Below, piece by piece: positions 47,374 through 58,600 of a DNA stretch of 64,000 nucleotides; the first letter of the stretch is position 1; every line of letters begins with the position of its first letter. The position numbers and the translations under genes are program-made. Source of the DNA: Laccaria trichodermophora (lineage: Eukaryota > Basidiomycota > Agaricomycetes > Agaricales > Hydnangiaceae); NCBI GenBank assembly GCA_018417955.1, contig JACTVC010000018.1, forward strand, positions 372,001 to 436,000. Reading direction: 5' to 3'. The notes beneath the pieces are model-generated. The model ran no database searches. It was not told the DNA's origin and worked only from the letters and a program-made list of their open reading frames with translations.

Positions 47374-48983
47374 ATGGGAAGAAGGTCCCACAGCACCACT
47401 GGTATTACCCACTATAACAGGCTTGTTATAAAAAAAAATGGAAGGAGGCATTTTCCCTCCTCCACTGTTCCCTCCCTGCCCTCTTCTCCTGTAAAAAAGC
47501 GGAACTGCAGCCACCTGGAAAGAGACAACGAAACTGGAACTGAAGATTTGCCATACATTGAATACGCCCCTCCTCTTGACAATCCACCTCACAAAAACGT
47601 AAGATTTCACATCCAATATATCCATATACTAAGAGCTAAATTAACTTTGTTCAGTCATCCAATGATTATATGAGGGTCTGGAAACAGACGAAACGCAATC
47701 TATACCTCCATGAGCTTTTGGAGAGGAAGGCTTCAATCTGTGTTTGTACCATTTGCAAGAAGGAGGCGGCTTGGCGATGTCTGGATTGCTTTGCCGGCCC
47801 CGCATATTGTACAGACTGCTGCCGGACATCCCACTGCCGAGACCCATTCCACCGGATTGAACGATGGACTGGCATCTTTTACGAACAGAGCTGGCTCTGG
47901 AAAGTAGGATTGGTTGTCAACCTAGGTCACCAAGGTGAACGGTGCCCTCAATCAGCCAGAAACTTGGATACCGATTTTGACATGGAAGAGGACGGATGGT
48001 TTGATCTTGAAGACCTTCCTAGCACTTCGGCCGATCCAAAGCCACCAGATAGGGTTTACAATGGTGGCAGGGTCATGACCATCGTCCATACTTCGGGTGT
48101 GCATCACCTGCCGGTCGTCTTCTGTGGATGTTCGGGGGCAGCTGCCGAGGACATACAGTTGTTCCGGGTTGGGTTGTACCCATCCACCTACAAGTCTTGC
48201 CAAACTGTCTTTACCTTTCAACTCCTCGATGACTACCTGCTGGAAAATCTCGAGTGCAAAACCTCGGCCACCCACTACTACTCCAAATTGAGAAGAATCA
48301 CCAACTTTGCATTTCCAAATTCCATTCCGGTATGTTGTTCAAGATGCTATAACCCTAAACTCAAATGTTTGACAGAACCGGTATCACGAGTTGATCAGGG
48401 CTGGTAGGCAATATCGTAATCTTACCGAACTGGCTACTTTTGGATTTGGACACAAAGATAAGGCTCCAAGACCAGGGGAGATGGTCTTTTTTTGCCCAAC
48501 CTGCCCACAGCCCGGAGTCAATCTGCCTGATGATTGGAATGAAAATCCTGAAGATCCAGAGAATTGGAAGTATACCCGAGGATTTGTAGCCGATGGCAAT
48601 TTCACAGCAGCACACCAGAAACAGGCACGACCCAAGGACGATGTTTGGCTGAAAGATGGCCATGGTTTCATGACCCGAAGAGGGCTCTACTTGAGCCACC
48701 TTCGGGACGCCATTGAAGATAATGATGTCAGTTTTATCCTTCGAGCAAGTCGGCCGATGTCTGATTCTTTCAGCCGAGGACATGTCATGAGCACGATGCC
48801 ATCAACAATAAAAATGTATTCCACTGAGGTTTCGATGCTACAGGAATTGGGGCCATCACTTGCCTTCGCCACGGCACATTTTGTCCGGGCTCGGTGGTAG
48901 ATTTTCAAAAGGGAGAACGGTATGGCAGTTATCTTCAGGTTGAACCATTCATTTACGAAACAGGCAAATGAACATGGACTATG
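47374..48983 (+). pseudogene. KDZ transposase with CxC2 zinc cluster, 5' part (cut by LTR element)
   Basis: Exons 47374-47598, 47655-48329, 48376-48726, 48774-48919 and 48964-48983 join in frame across GT-AG introns of 44-56 bp. Residues about 95-135 form the cysteine cluster typical of KDZ proteins: CTICKKEAAWRCLDC, then YCTDCCRTSHCRDPFHRIERW. The region VVFCGC to FPNSIP and the segment CLRHGTFCPGSVVDFQKGER carry the start of the RNase-H-like catalytic domain, the latter with a conserved Asp. A TGA at 48825-48827 breaks exon 4. The frame runs to NMDYA, where the LTR element is inserted, and resumes at 60261. KDZ transposases mobilise large DNA elements. This copy is inactivated twice. Confidence 0.9.
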
Positions 48984-49356
48984 TGTGAAACCGAAGGGCT
49001 GATCGGGACTTCTCGACGAAGGCGTGAGTGCGAGATGGCGGCGGAGAATATCCGGGGTACGCGGGAGAGAGATAGTAAAGTGGTGCCGCGAGGCGACACC
49101 ATGTGGAGGATATCCTGTGACCCAGGAACTGGGGCGCGGTCACCCGGCGCAGGACTCTTGTATCCCGGAGGGGAGGCATAAGGCTGCCTAGCCGTATAGA
49201 AATGGGGTGACTCCGTCCACATGTAATGTATAATGTGGTTGCAAAGTTAAGTTTATTTGTTATGAACACTACACTATATGAAATGGAAACAAATACGAGT
49301 AAATACGATGGTGCTAGATCACGCATACTAGTAGTGCCTACTAACACACCGTCACA
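48984..49356 (-). repeat. LTR (3' LTR relative to the coding strand)
   Basis: 373 bp, TG...CA on the plus strand. It carries CG where the other copy has TG, in GGGGCGCGGT, the only difference found between the two. Confidence 0.95.
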
Positions 49357-50254
49357 AAGCCCCCCCGTGAGATTGGAGCATCGTCCTGAAAACAAGTGTC
49401 TCTATATCGTCGTCTCCGGCCTTTGTCTGTTCTCCTAAGGGATCGAGTCCTTAGTTGCTCTTTTGTTGATACTGAAGGGCAGGGGGTCAAAGGTCGTCCA
49501 TGGTTTGTGAGTTGTTAACTCTGGAGGTTCGCATCCCTCTTCCCGACAAGCTTAATCCATTCACCAGAGCTAACCAAGCAGATCGATTGGGCTAGACGGT
49601 AAGGCGGTAGAGTGATTAGGGCCAGGCAGTCTCGCCTTCATCATTCTCGCCGAGAGGGTTGACCGACGGTTGACGTTAAAAGGATGAAACCTTGGGCAGA
49701 GATATGGTCCCGTTCAAAGTTCTCGACTCTGGAGGGTAATAATCGAGCTCCTTGACTTTTCCTGTTGTTAGGGCGCAGAGGGGGTCGTTCGATAGCATGG
49801 AATACAATAGCACCTCTGTGTCTTCCTTCAACCGGTTTGGTTTCTGCGAGGGGCTAGGAAGGGGTCACATGTAAGACAAGTCCGCGCCATCAGGCAGCGA
49901 GGTATTGGTGACGATCCGATGTCAGTCGCAGGAGTACGAAGATTTAGTGATAAAGGAGGGTTTAGCTTCGTTTCGCTGACAGGCATAAAGAGCATACAGA
50001 GATAGAGAAGTAGAATTCGAGTACGAGGAGAGTAGGGCCGCCTGTGCGATGACGTATGACATGCAAGGTGGCGAAGAAGAGAAGGAGAAGGTTGGTAGGG
50101 TTCTTGACACCTGCAAAAAGGGAGAATCCTATGCAAATACCATTGCTTCGGGTAAACCGATAGAGCCGGCGGTCGATCACAGATTCGCAGTGGGGGGTTC
50201 TTAGCATGGAGATAGAGTTCCTGACCAGGGTAAGATTGTCGAAGGCCGTCAGTT
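49357..50254 (-). other. 3' untranslated end of the LTR element
   Basis: From the stop of the second ORF to the G-rich tract beside the LTR, no coding frame of note is seen. It begins (plus strand) with AAGCCCCCCCGTGAG, the inverse of the presumed polypurine tract. Confidence 0.5.
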
Positions 50255-52684
50255 TCACCAAGGTCTAAGACCAGACGATCTAAGTGCTGTAGACTCCAGT
50301 ACAGGTAATCTTGCCAACCGCGTACTACTATTCATGGTGGTTTGCTTATCTTCGTAGGGGCTAGACCAGCGCAGCGTTAACTGCTCATTATCGCCTAGCC
50401 TAGATATTCGCCTCCTGTTTAGTGGTAATCTATTCGTTTTAACAATTATCGCAGCTTGGGTAATGAATCCCGCCATAGCCATGTGTTCGCTAGTAGGATC
50501 CTTCCTGTATGAGGAGACTTCATCCTCCAATTTCTTTCGACAATTCGACACAAGAAGAGATTCGATGCAGCACAGGACTGCTTTGATTATTGTAGTTTTC
50601 CGGTTCGTAGTCTCGCTCACGGCAGCCGATTCGGATTTCAAAGTCAGAGCAGCGGGATAGTCAAACACGCTCTTTGCCAAATTGTTGATACCCTCATGTA
50701 AGATGTCTTTTCCAGGGTTGCTCGTGCTGTTAGATTGGGAGTGGAGGCTATTGTCATTATCACTATAGTCGTTGCCGATCAGTTCAGAATGAGGATGAGA
50801 TGGTTTGTAGGGGAGGGAAAGGTTGCTTGCTCTAGGAAATGAGACTTCCTTTCCTGTGTTCCTCGTTCCAGGTTTCGTAGAGTCGAGTTCAACTCCTTCT
50901 GGACAGGGTAGTCCGGGGACGTTGAAATTGGAGGCAGGTCGGTTCTCCTTTGTTGCCTCCTTTGACGATTGAACACCCAAGTTGGTTTCTCTCTGGAGTT
51001 GAATTAGATCGGGGAGGACCGACGATTTTCGTGAGTCTAGGTTGCCACGCAACAGGATAGCAGGGTTAATCCGGGTTTCTAGAGCAGCGTATGGTCCGTG
51101 CTTAAGAAAATTGGTTCCCCGTGCATTGGAGCAAGAGATGTCTTCCTTTATGTGCCCACGGGTCCAAGGATCTTCCATCCTATTCGACCTTACATCTGAA
51201 TGGCAGTCAACTGTCAGACCCAGACCAAGAGCTGCTCGTCCATTTCTATCACCCCTTTGAGCATTCGTTACCCCGTCAACTGGTAACGCAAATTGTTTGT
51301 AACTTTGTAAGGGGTCAAAGCTCTTGAGGGTAGTCATTGTCGGGAGTATTCCGTTACTCCACGAGGCACCCTGTAGCGATTTGAACACAAGGTAGGGCTT
51401 GGGTACTTCACAGAGGTAGTTCGTCATTTCCTCCTCCCTTCGTTCCATTTGTATAAGCTGGTCTATGGAATACCATCTTCTGGGATCTGGTTGGCAAGTC
51501 ACTTTATCCAATAAAGAGGCTAGTAGTCGTGAGAGAGTGAGGATAGGTCTTATGGCGCTCCTCTTAGTTTGATGACCTATTCTAGTGCTCCGACAAATAT
51601 CATAGACAGAAGCTTGCACTTCCGCGTCCTTATCCACGAAAGACCAGGAGGATAATTCTTGCAGTCGCGCTATATAGCAGCGTGATACAGCATGTAAGAT
51701 TTCAGATTTGTATATCCAACGTGACACGTAATCCGCTCTGTATTTTGAGAAGTATAGTCGAGTATTCCATCCAGTAGCAATCGGGTATAGCAGGAGCTCG
51801 TCAAGCCTTCCCTGGAGGAGGCTCGTGGAAATTATCATTTTCTTGTCGAACTGCGCTTCAACACTGCGTGAGGACCAAAGTTCATCTGTTTCGAAACTTT
51901 CCACAACCCCCTCACGCATATTCGAGCCTATGGTTGCGAGCAGTCGTGGTAGTTCTGCTCTGTAATTCGTTCCGAGGGATCGCAGAATGAATTCTAGCTT
52001 CCAACTTGAAGCTGAATTGGAGGCAATCTTGATCCTTGATATAATAGGGTCGAGTGGTTTCCTGACTATCTTCGTTGTTTTCATAGAATCTTCGCGTCTT
52101 ATTTCGGATGCGAATTGCCATCCAGGACCAACGTTCAAACTAGAGGCGACTGCAGGAGTTGAGGCTCTGGGTACTACATTCTTACTCTTCAGAGTCTCTT
52201 CAAACCTTGCTGTATCTTGTTCTATAAGAACACTACTGTCCTTCGTTCGAGAGTTTCGAAGGAGTATTCGTATCATTCGCGCGAGGGGGTCGACACAGGG
52301 GTGGAATTGACCAAATTGAAGTATGATTCTAATTAGATCAGATTGATCCGTAAGGACTCTGGCCCCCCACACGACTAATTGTTGGTTAACCTTCTCATAA
52401 ACTCGCGCCCATTTTAGGGCTGCGCGATTCACGATCAAGGTGGCTTCCTCCTCATCTATGAGGGGTCGAAAAACATTTAAAATTTTCGTAATAGTAACCT
52501 GGGCCTCAGGTTCAGCTGGTACGGTAATTTTCACTGGCGCCGCTCCCATTTCATTCGGTTGATTGGCTTCGCCAAGACGTTGGTCTTTGGGTATCTTGAT
52601 GACCAATTGGGGTACTGCCTCACTAACGGTCTCTCGCGAAACCTCCCACCAGGTATAACAGAGAGTTCTTAGACGATTCCTTAA
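50255..52684 (-). CDS. second ORF of the LTR element, in frame after a TGA (about 810 codons)
   Basis: Directly after the TGA that ends the upstream giant ORF, the same frame stays open for about 809 codons to 50255. There is no ATG at its beginning; the first residues after the stop read LRNRLRTLCYTWWEVSRE. So it is made only by stop readthrough, by internal initiation, or was once fused to the upstream ORF. The N-terminal 400 residues look globular (KILNVFRPLIDEEEATLIV, WKLEFILRSLGTNYRAEL, DELLLYPIATGWNTRLYFS), and the rest is Ser/Asn-rich. I see no motif of a known retroelement enzyme or capsid. It could be a novel structural or regulatory protein; no function is claimed. Confidence 0.6.
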   Translation of the reverse strand, partial: LRNRLRTLCYTWWEVSRETVSEAVPQLVIKIPKDQRLGEANQPNEMGAAPVKITVPAEPEAQVTITKILNVFRPLIDEEEATLIVNRAALKWARVYEKVNQQLVVWGARVLTDQSDLIRIILQFGQFHPCVDPLARMIRILLRNSRTKDSSVLIEQDTARFEETLKSKNVVPRASTPAVASSLNVGPGWQFASEIRREDSMKTTKIVRKPLDPIISRIKIASNSASSWKLEFILRSLGTNYRAELPRLLATIGSNMREGVVESFETDELWSSRSVEAQFDKKMIISTSLLQGRLDELLLYPIATGWNTRLYFSKYRADYVSRWIYKSEILHAVSRCYIARLQELSSWSFVDKDAEVQASVYDICRSTRIGHQTKRSAIRPILTLSRLLASLLDKVTCQPDPRRWYSIDQLIQMERREEEMTNYLCEVPKPYLVFKSLQGASWSNGILPTMTTLKSFDPLQSYKQFALPVDGVTNAQRGDRNGRAALGLGLTVDCHSDVRSNRMEDPWTRGHIKEDISCSNARGTNFLKHGPYAALETRINPAILLRGNLDSRKSSVLPDLIQLQRETNLGVQSSKEATKENRPASNFNVPGLPCPEGVELDSTKPGTRNTGKEVSFPRASNLSLPYKPSHPHSELIGNDYSDNDNSLHSQSNSTSNPGKDILHEGINNLAKSVFDYPAALTLKSESAAVSETTNRKTTIIKAVLCCIESLLVSNCRKKLEDEVSSYRKDPTSEHMAMAGFITQAAIIVKTNRLPLNRRRISRLGDNEQLTLRWSSPYEDKQTTMNSSTRLARLPVLESTALRSSGLRPW

Positions 52685-55600
52685 TCATACAGTCAGGTCC
52701 AGTCGTGGTTGGCTGGAGCTCGGAGGTGGATCTAACACGAGTGTGTTCGTGGGAACGTCTATAGCTCGTATTATTTCTATTCGGCCGGGGGACAAAGGCT
52801 GGCCCAGTATAGTTCGGGCATCGTGATCTCGACAGTCTAGCATAACGTGCACTGGCAGCTTGCTATTATGGTGGACGTTTGTGTGGAGTTCCCAGGATCG
52901 AGCGGTAAATTTGACGATTCTAACTTTGGTCCAAGCTGAGAGTTGTTGACCGTCGACTTCATGCTCAGTTGAGATTACTCCGCAAATGTGTTCTGGGGTC
53001 GGTTGAGTATTAGGTAGCGTTTTCACATGCCCTAATCGACCGTTCACTCTGAAGGTTGTGACCTTACTGCATGACGCTACAATTATCCTTCCTCGATAGC
53101 CAGAAGGTTTGCTTGGGAGTGGCATGACTTCGCCTTGAGATCTGTCAGTCTTAACATCCGTGTCATGTAAATACCCCACTACTTCCCCCACTAGGACATG
53201 CCACGGGCGCGGGCTGATGACAGTGATAGGTATGGCGGGCGCAGTCACCGCAATGAATCGATCATCCATACTCAGCAGGACAACTGCAGATGCCTGGTCG
53301 CAAATGCCATTCGAGGCGTTGGATCTCCTATATCGCTTCGCGCTACCCTTAGGTCGTGCGCGTGTTAGAGCCTTCCTAGTACAGAGGAAGGGCTGCGACA
53401 TATGCGCTATTCTAGTTCCAATAGTCGAGGCAGCGGATATTACGCGCCTGGATAGCCGCATAACTATTTTGCGACGCTTGAACCCGGAGGTCTTAGTGGC
53501 CTTCAGTTTATCTGTACTCCAAAATTCCTCGACTTGTACCGTTGCCGTTGTCAGAATCCATTTACCAGAGGTTAGCGTTATCTCTTTGCATTTCCTGTTG
53601 TCCTGATTCTTAACTCTCTGTTTGTCAGGGAGAAGAGTGTACACCTTACGATGCGTCTCGGCTGATAAAGACCCGACATAGTTGATAACCTTGTGCAGGT
53701 GAAGAGCGTCCTTTGCGTGCTTTATTGCTATGAACAACTCCTTTGGGTATTCTCGATTCATGGTCTCTGCCAACACGCCAAGTAAACCTTGTGCATCGGT
53801 TTTCTCCCTTTCCTTGGAATCTGAATCATCATGAATTTCGTGAACGACCTGGGGAATGTTATGTTCCCGGAAAGGTGGGTAGTTCAGATAGAAATATTCA
53901 GGCCTGGCACCAGTACATTCTTCGTGTAGATGTCCAAGGCTCTCTTTAGAGTTGTTCTGCTCAAAGATGGCTTTATTCGTTATTTCAGCAAGGGGGAATT
54001 CCTTCTTGTACGCGGCCTCAAGCCCCCCAGTGTCTCTTTCTGTGACTGTTTTCTTACGTGAGGCGTAGAAATCTAGTTCGGTCTTCATACTGCTGGAATC
54101 TGCCATTGCGGTGGGCACAGCGCGTGGATGATCGTTCCAGTAGCGCGGCGCAGGTCTTTCATGGAGCTCGACCTGCAGCCAGTAAACAGTCAACCTTTGA
54201 TCGAGTACGTAAGTCTGGTCTCGAGTGTATAGCTCATCTCGAGGATGATTTTGACTTCTGATCTTCACGTCGTTATCATCATAAAAGCGACAGGTGGGAC
54301 TCGGGACCGATAACCTTTCCAACCAATTCGGAGGGGAGTAGGAGGTCCATGACTTCAGGCTTAATTTGCGCATAACGATTGCAGCAGGCGCTTTGGGACG
54401 GGCAGTCATCCTAGTCGTTCTTTGCCCACCTTTGGTTGTTGTCTTGTCCGAGTGATGTCTAGCCTCCATGATCCCCCCTGCTTCTGATGACCGTCGCGTT
54501 GGGGGCTTTATTGACCTAAAAGTAGTCATCAGACTTGGTGTCGGAGTACCTTCTGAGGCTCTCGAATTCCGACTCGGAACTTCATCTGCTGCGGTGGCTC
54601 GCGCAAGATTCAGTTCTATTATAAAAGTCGATGAACCTCTCGGGAGTAGTGATCCTACTCTTTCGAATGAGTATAGGAGCATGAGTCTGGACTGACACCC
54701 TGAAATCCCAAAACGGGTTGGAGTTTCGTTCAGAAACACGAGCTTGGTAAGATCTTCGACGCGGATTTGTAAGTTGGTAGGTGAGAGGATAAATCGCTTT
54801 ATCCATGTCCATGCTTGGGCATGCCTTTGGACTCGGGTTCGTCTACTCCTCTTCTTAGGCCTTCTCAGGTGTGATTGTGGAAAAAGGGCAGTGTTTCTTC
54901 TGAATATTCGGTCATATTTCTCCCTCCTGGTTCGTAATTTCCTTATAGGACGGTCAGTTAACAATGTCGGATCGTGTTGTGTGAGGAGATAAGTCGTTAA
55001 TACTTCTGTTCGACCAGAACGGGGAGTCAAGTTCTGTAGGTCTTGCATGACCAGCTTCATCAATGGTATCGCCTGCGAAACCTTAGGCGGTATATAAAGC
55101 TCAATTTCATAAGAGACTTCAAGCTCGATGGTAAGGGCAGGAGTCTCTTCATTCGTAACTCCCGATTGGGGAACGGTCTCGGAGTAATCTCTGTCCTTGG
55201 TCTCCCTCAACGAGCCGATAGATTCATTTCGTGTGAACCGATTCATAGATACGAATGGTGTTAGCCCTGTCACCGAAGCTTTACTATTGGTATTATAAGT
55301 TGCAGGGTTATTCACATTCTTTGGGCCTGCGGGCATTTTGTCCGTGCTTTCGCAAGATGCGAGCACTCTATTCGCGCTTATTGGAGCGGCGGGGTAAACG
55401 AGCAACATTGTTGGGGTAGTACAGGCTGTGACTTCGAAGTTCATTTCCGCTCTCTCCATTCTGATTAGATCTGATTCTGACTCGCCCATTCGAGGAAGGA
55501 GTTTGGCGCTCATAGTAATATTGAGCCGTGATCCGCGATAAGTGGTGTGAATGCAAATGAAGAGTTGGTTATAGGAGAATTTCACAGGACGAAGGACTCG

Positions 55601-58600
55601 GTCCACTGATACAACTACTTGTGCTGCCTTTGAATACCGGTTCCATCTGGCTTCACAAAAAACAGTCCAATTGGTGGGTTTCCATAGACATTCCTTTTGA
55701 CAGTCAGCGACATGGTCGAAGTCTTCGGCTACGCAGTCTGTTAGCGTAGCATTAGGTTCCCCCAAGATCCGTAGATTCTTGAAGGTTTTGAGGACTTGGA
55801 ATTCTTCTCCCACCATTCGACTTGACGAAGATTCTCGCAGTTCAATACTTGAAATTCTAGACGAGGTAGCCGTGCCTGGGGCTGCGAGCCATTTCGGGTT
55901 AACGGAGTGAGGGTCTTGAGCAATCACGTTGAAGGCGGTCATTTTGAGGTAATTCGTACTGCTCTGAGAGGTTGCGAGATCTGGGGACGTTTCAATCAAA
56001 GCTATGTTATATGACTGCTGGAAATTCGGGAGAGCGGACCAAAGTACGCTCGTGAGGTCACGATTTGCAAGGAAGGGAACTCTAACATTCAGAAAAAGCG
56101 CACGGATCTTGGTCTTATCCTCGTGTTCTTGAGCTGTCGCCTCAGGTTCGCTGTCCATTTCGGCGCGACTTAGTGAAATGGCCAGGGCTTCATCGCTTGT
56201 AGATTTAGCGTGAATGGCTGTCCCTGGAGCAGCGAACGAATCCCTGTCGGTAGTATAAGGCTTTTGATTTCTCAACTTGGAAGCAGTAATTTTGAGGAAG
56301 TTCGCGCTCTCTAGACTAGCAGCGAGCATTCTATTAGCATCCACGCTGAGTGCAAGCATTCGATTCACGCTTTGGGAACCAGCGGGGTTGGTTGAGAGAG
56401 CAGTTGTTTCAGGGCTCTTCGCGCTCTTTGAATGAGATGAGGGTAATATAGTAACATTCTTACTGGGAGTGGACGTTCGGTTCAGGCTTAGGGGAGCCGT
56501 GACATTTGAAGGTGCGCCTAATGAAGTCATGCTGGCCATGGGGAAGGGACCTGAGTGCACGGGCTCTGATACTGGCCTATAACAGAGATCCACATGGGAG
56601 ACATTCTCGGCCTGCCAGGAAACCGCATGAAATTCGGACAATCCCCTATGCTCTATGGTCCTCACTTCCGGCTCAAGTTTTCTCTTGATTCGATTCGGCA
56701 AGGAGGTTAGAGATTCGTGGCCCTTAATTCTACATCGCAAGTCTGTGCTGAGCGCAGGCTTCCCTTTCGCGCTTGAGGAAACAGTAAGTGATATTGTTTC
56801 CCCCACGATCGATTTGCTCGGGGCATAGGGGCTAGCGAGTACTGGTCTTGTTGTGGGCAAACGTCCATCATTCATGTAGGGGAAGGACTTGAGGTCGGCT
56901 TCTTCTACCATCATATCATTCGGGATGCGAGGATTCATCCGCATAGGCCTACGACTGATATTTGTAGGGGGATCGGTCTTGAGCTCCCTAGGAACAGCAT
57001 AAGTCTCAGACGCATTCCCGTGTTCTTCTGACAGCCAGTCTTCTTCCTCAGTTCGATTTGCCAAAGGCGCTCGGTTTTCATTTGCTCCAATTCTGGATTG
57101 GGTCGACGTGCAGGAGGTGACGAATGGCATCGCTCTAGTGGATGAAGATTTCCTTGCTATCACGCTGAAGGTGTTAGTTTTAGAGTTGTTCGCGCTCTCG
57201 AGAGCAGCGAGTGTCTCAGTCAAGCTCTTACTGAACTCAGGCGTTCGATTCGAGCTTCGAATAGCAATGGAATTCGAGGTTGGACCCACTAGTTCGAGCT
57301 TGGCTAGCGAGTATGATTTCAGACGTATGAAGCCCAACAAAGGTAAAAGATCGTCGCTCGTGAGGAAGACGGTATTACGGACGTAATCTCCTACTATTAT
57401 CACTCCTTCTCCTTTTCCTTTTCTAGGCATAGTCAGTGTTACAAGATTGATACTAGCCGAGTAATAGGAGTTGTTGAAGCCGTTCCTAAGAGAGTTCGCG
57501 CTTTTGTGAGCAGCGAGCACTTCGGTCGTATTCTCCCTGGGCATGGGTCTTGTGACAGGGGAGAGTCCAATGTTCACGGAAGGGAAAGTTCGGAGGACAG
57601 GTTCTTCCATTATTAATAGTCCTTTTTCTTTATTCTTCCTGGCCGTCGTCAATGTTGAGAGTTCGTAGTTAGCGGAGTGATTGGAATTGCTTGCGTCTCT
57701 GGGAGTAGCAGGCAACTTAGTCGCGCTTTCACCAGGCGTAAATACATGATTCGCTCCTTGCGAAGTAGCGGGATCAGAGGAAGTTCCGATAAGACTCGAA
57801 TGTCCTATAGCGTGACGTCCTGCGAGAGTAGATTCAGGCGTTAGCGAGGAGTCGCCGTTCAAGGGGAAGGTAGCCTTGAGGACATGCTCCTCGGTCCTTG
57901 CTGGATTCATGGGTTTGTGATTGGTGTTGTCGTCAGTTGTGGGGTGAGCTGTCAAGCCCGTTGATAGTGGTGAAGGAGGGGATTGCCAGCGGTCGCCTGG
58001 CTTAAGTGGCGGCGGTTGGTGATTAGGGCGATGACAGGATGGGCATTCCTCTGGGGATGTCATCATTCGGTTAGTCGGCCTTAGGGATTTCCTGATCATA
58101 AGGCACTGAGGGTGGTAATTCCTTGCGCAATTGCTGTAGGCCTGGCTCATGTCCGTTGGTTGAGTCAGTCTTGTGGAAGATGCGTGGTCACCCTTGAAAG
58201 CAGTAGGCAACCGTGTTGTCAGGAGCGTGGAGGGTGTGGGAGGCATCGAGTCGTCGTCCATCATATCTGGGTAGTTTGTTGCTTCCTCTTTACACAGAGT
58301 AGGCGAGGGCGAGGGTTTGTCGATCAGCCGAGTAGTGCTGCCACCCTCGAAAGCTGCGAGATTTCGCGCTAACGAGGTTTCCAGAATGAATTGGCTGGCT
58401 GAGTTGACGGTTGGCTCGTCCTTGCTCAATTGAGTTCTTGCCTGGGCAATACGGTAACGACCGAATGGGAATACCTCGGGGGATACGACTGCTTGGCTCT
58501 GCTGCGAGGCGGGATTCCAGTCTTCGAGGTCCTGACGATGGCAGTTCTTCGCGCGACTGCTGCGGGCGCGGCTCGAGTCGGGTGGGAGAGGTTGTTTCTT

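Noticed and set aside
54290..54320. FYDD as a reverse transcriptase YxDD box in the giant ORF
   Set aside because: It lacks the hydrophobic strands and the other RT motifs before and after it.
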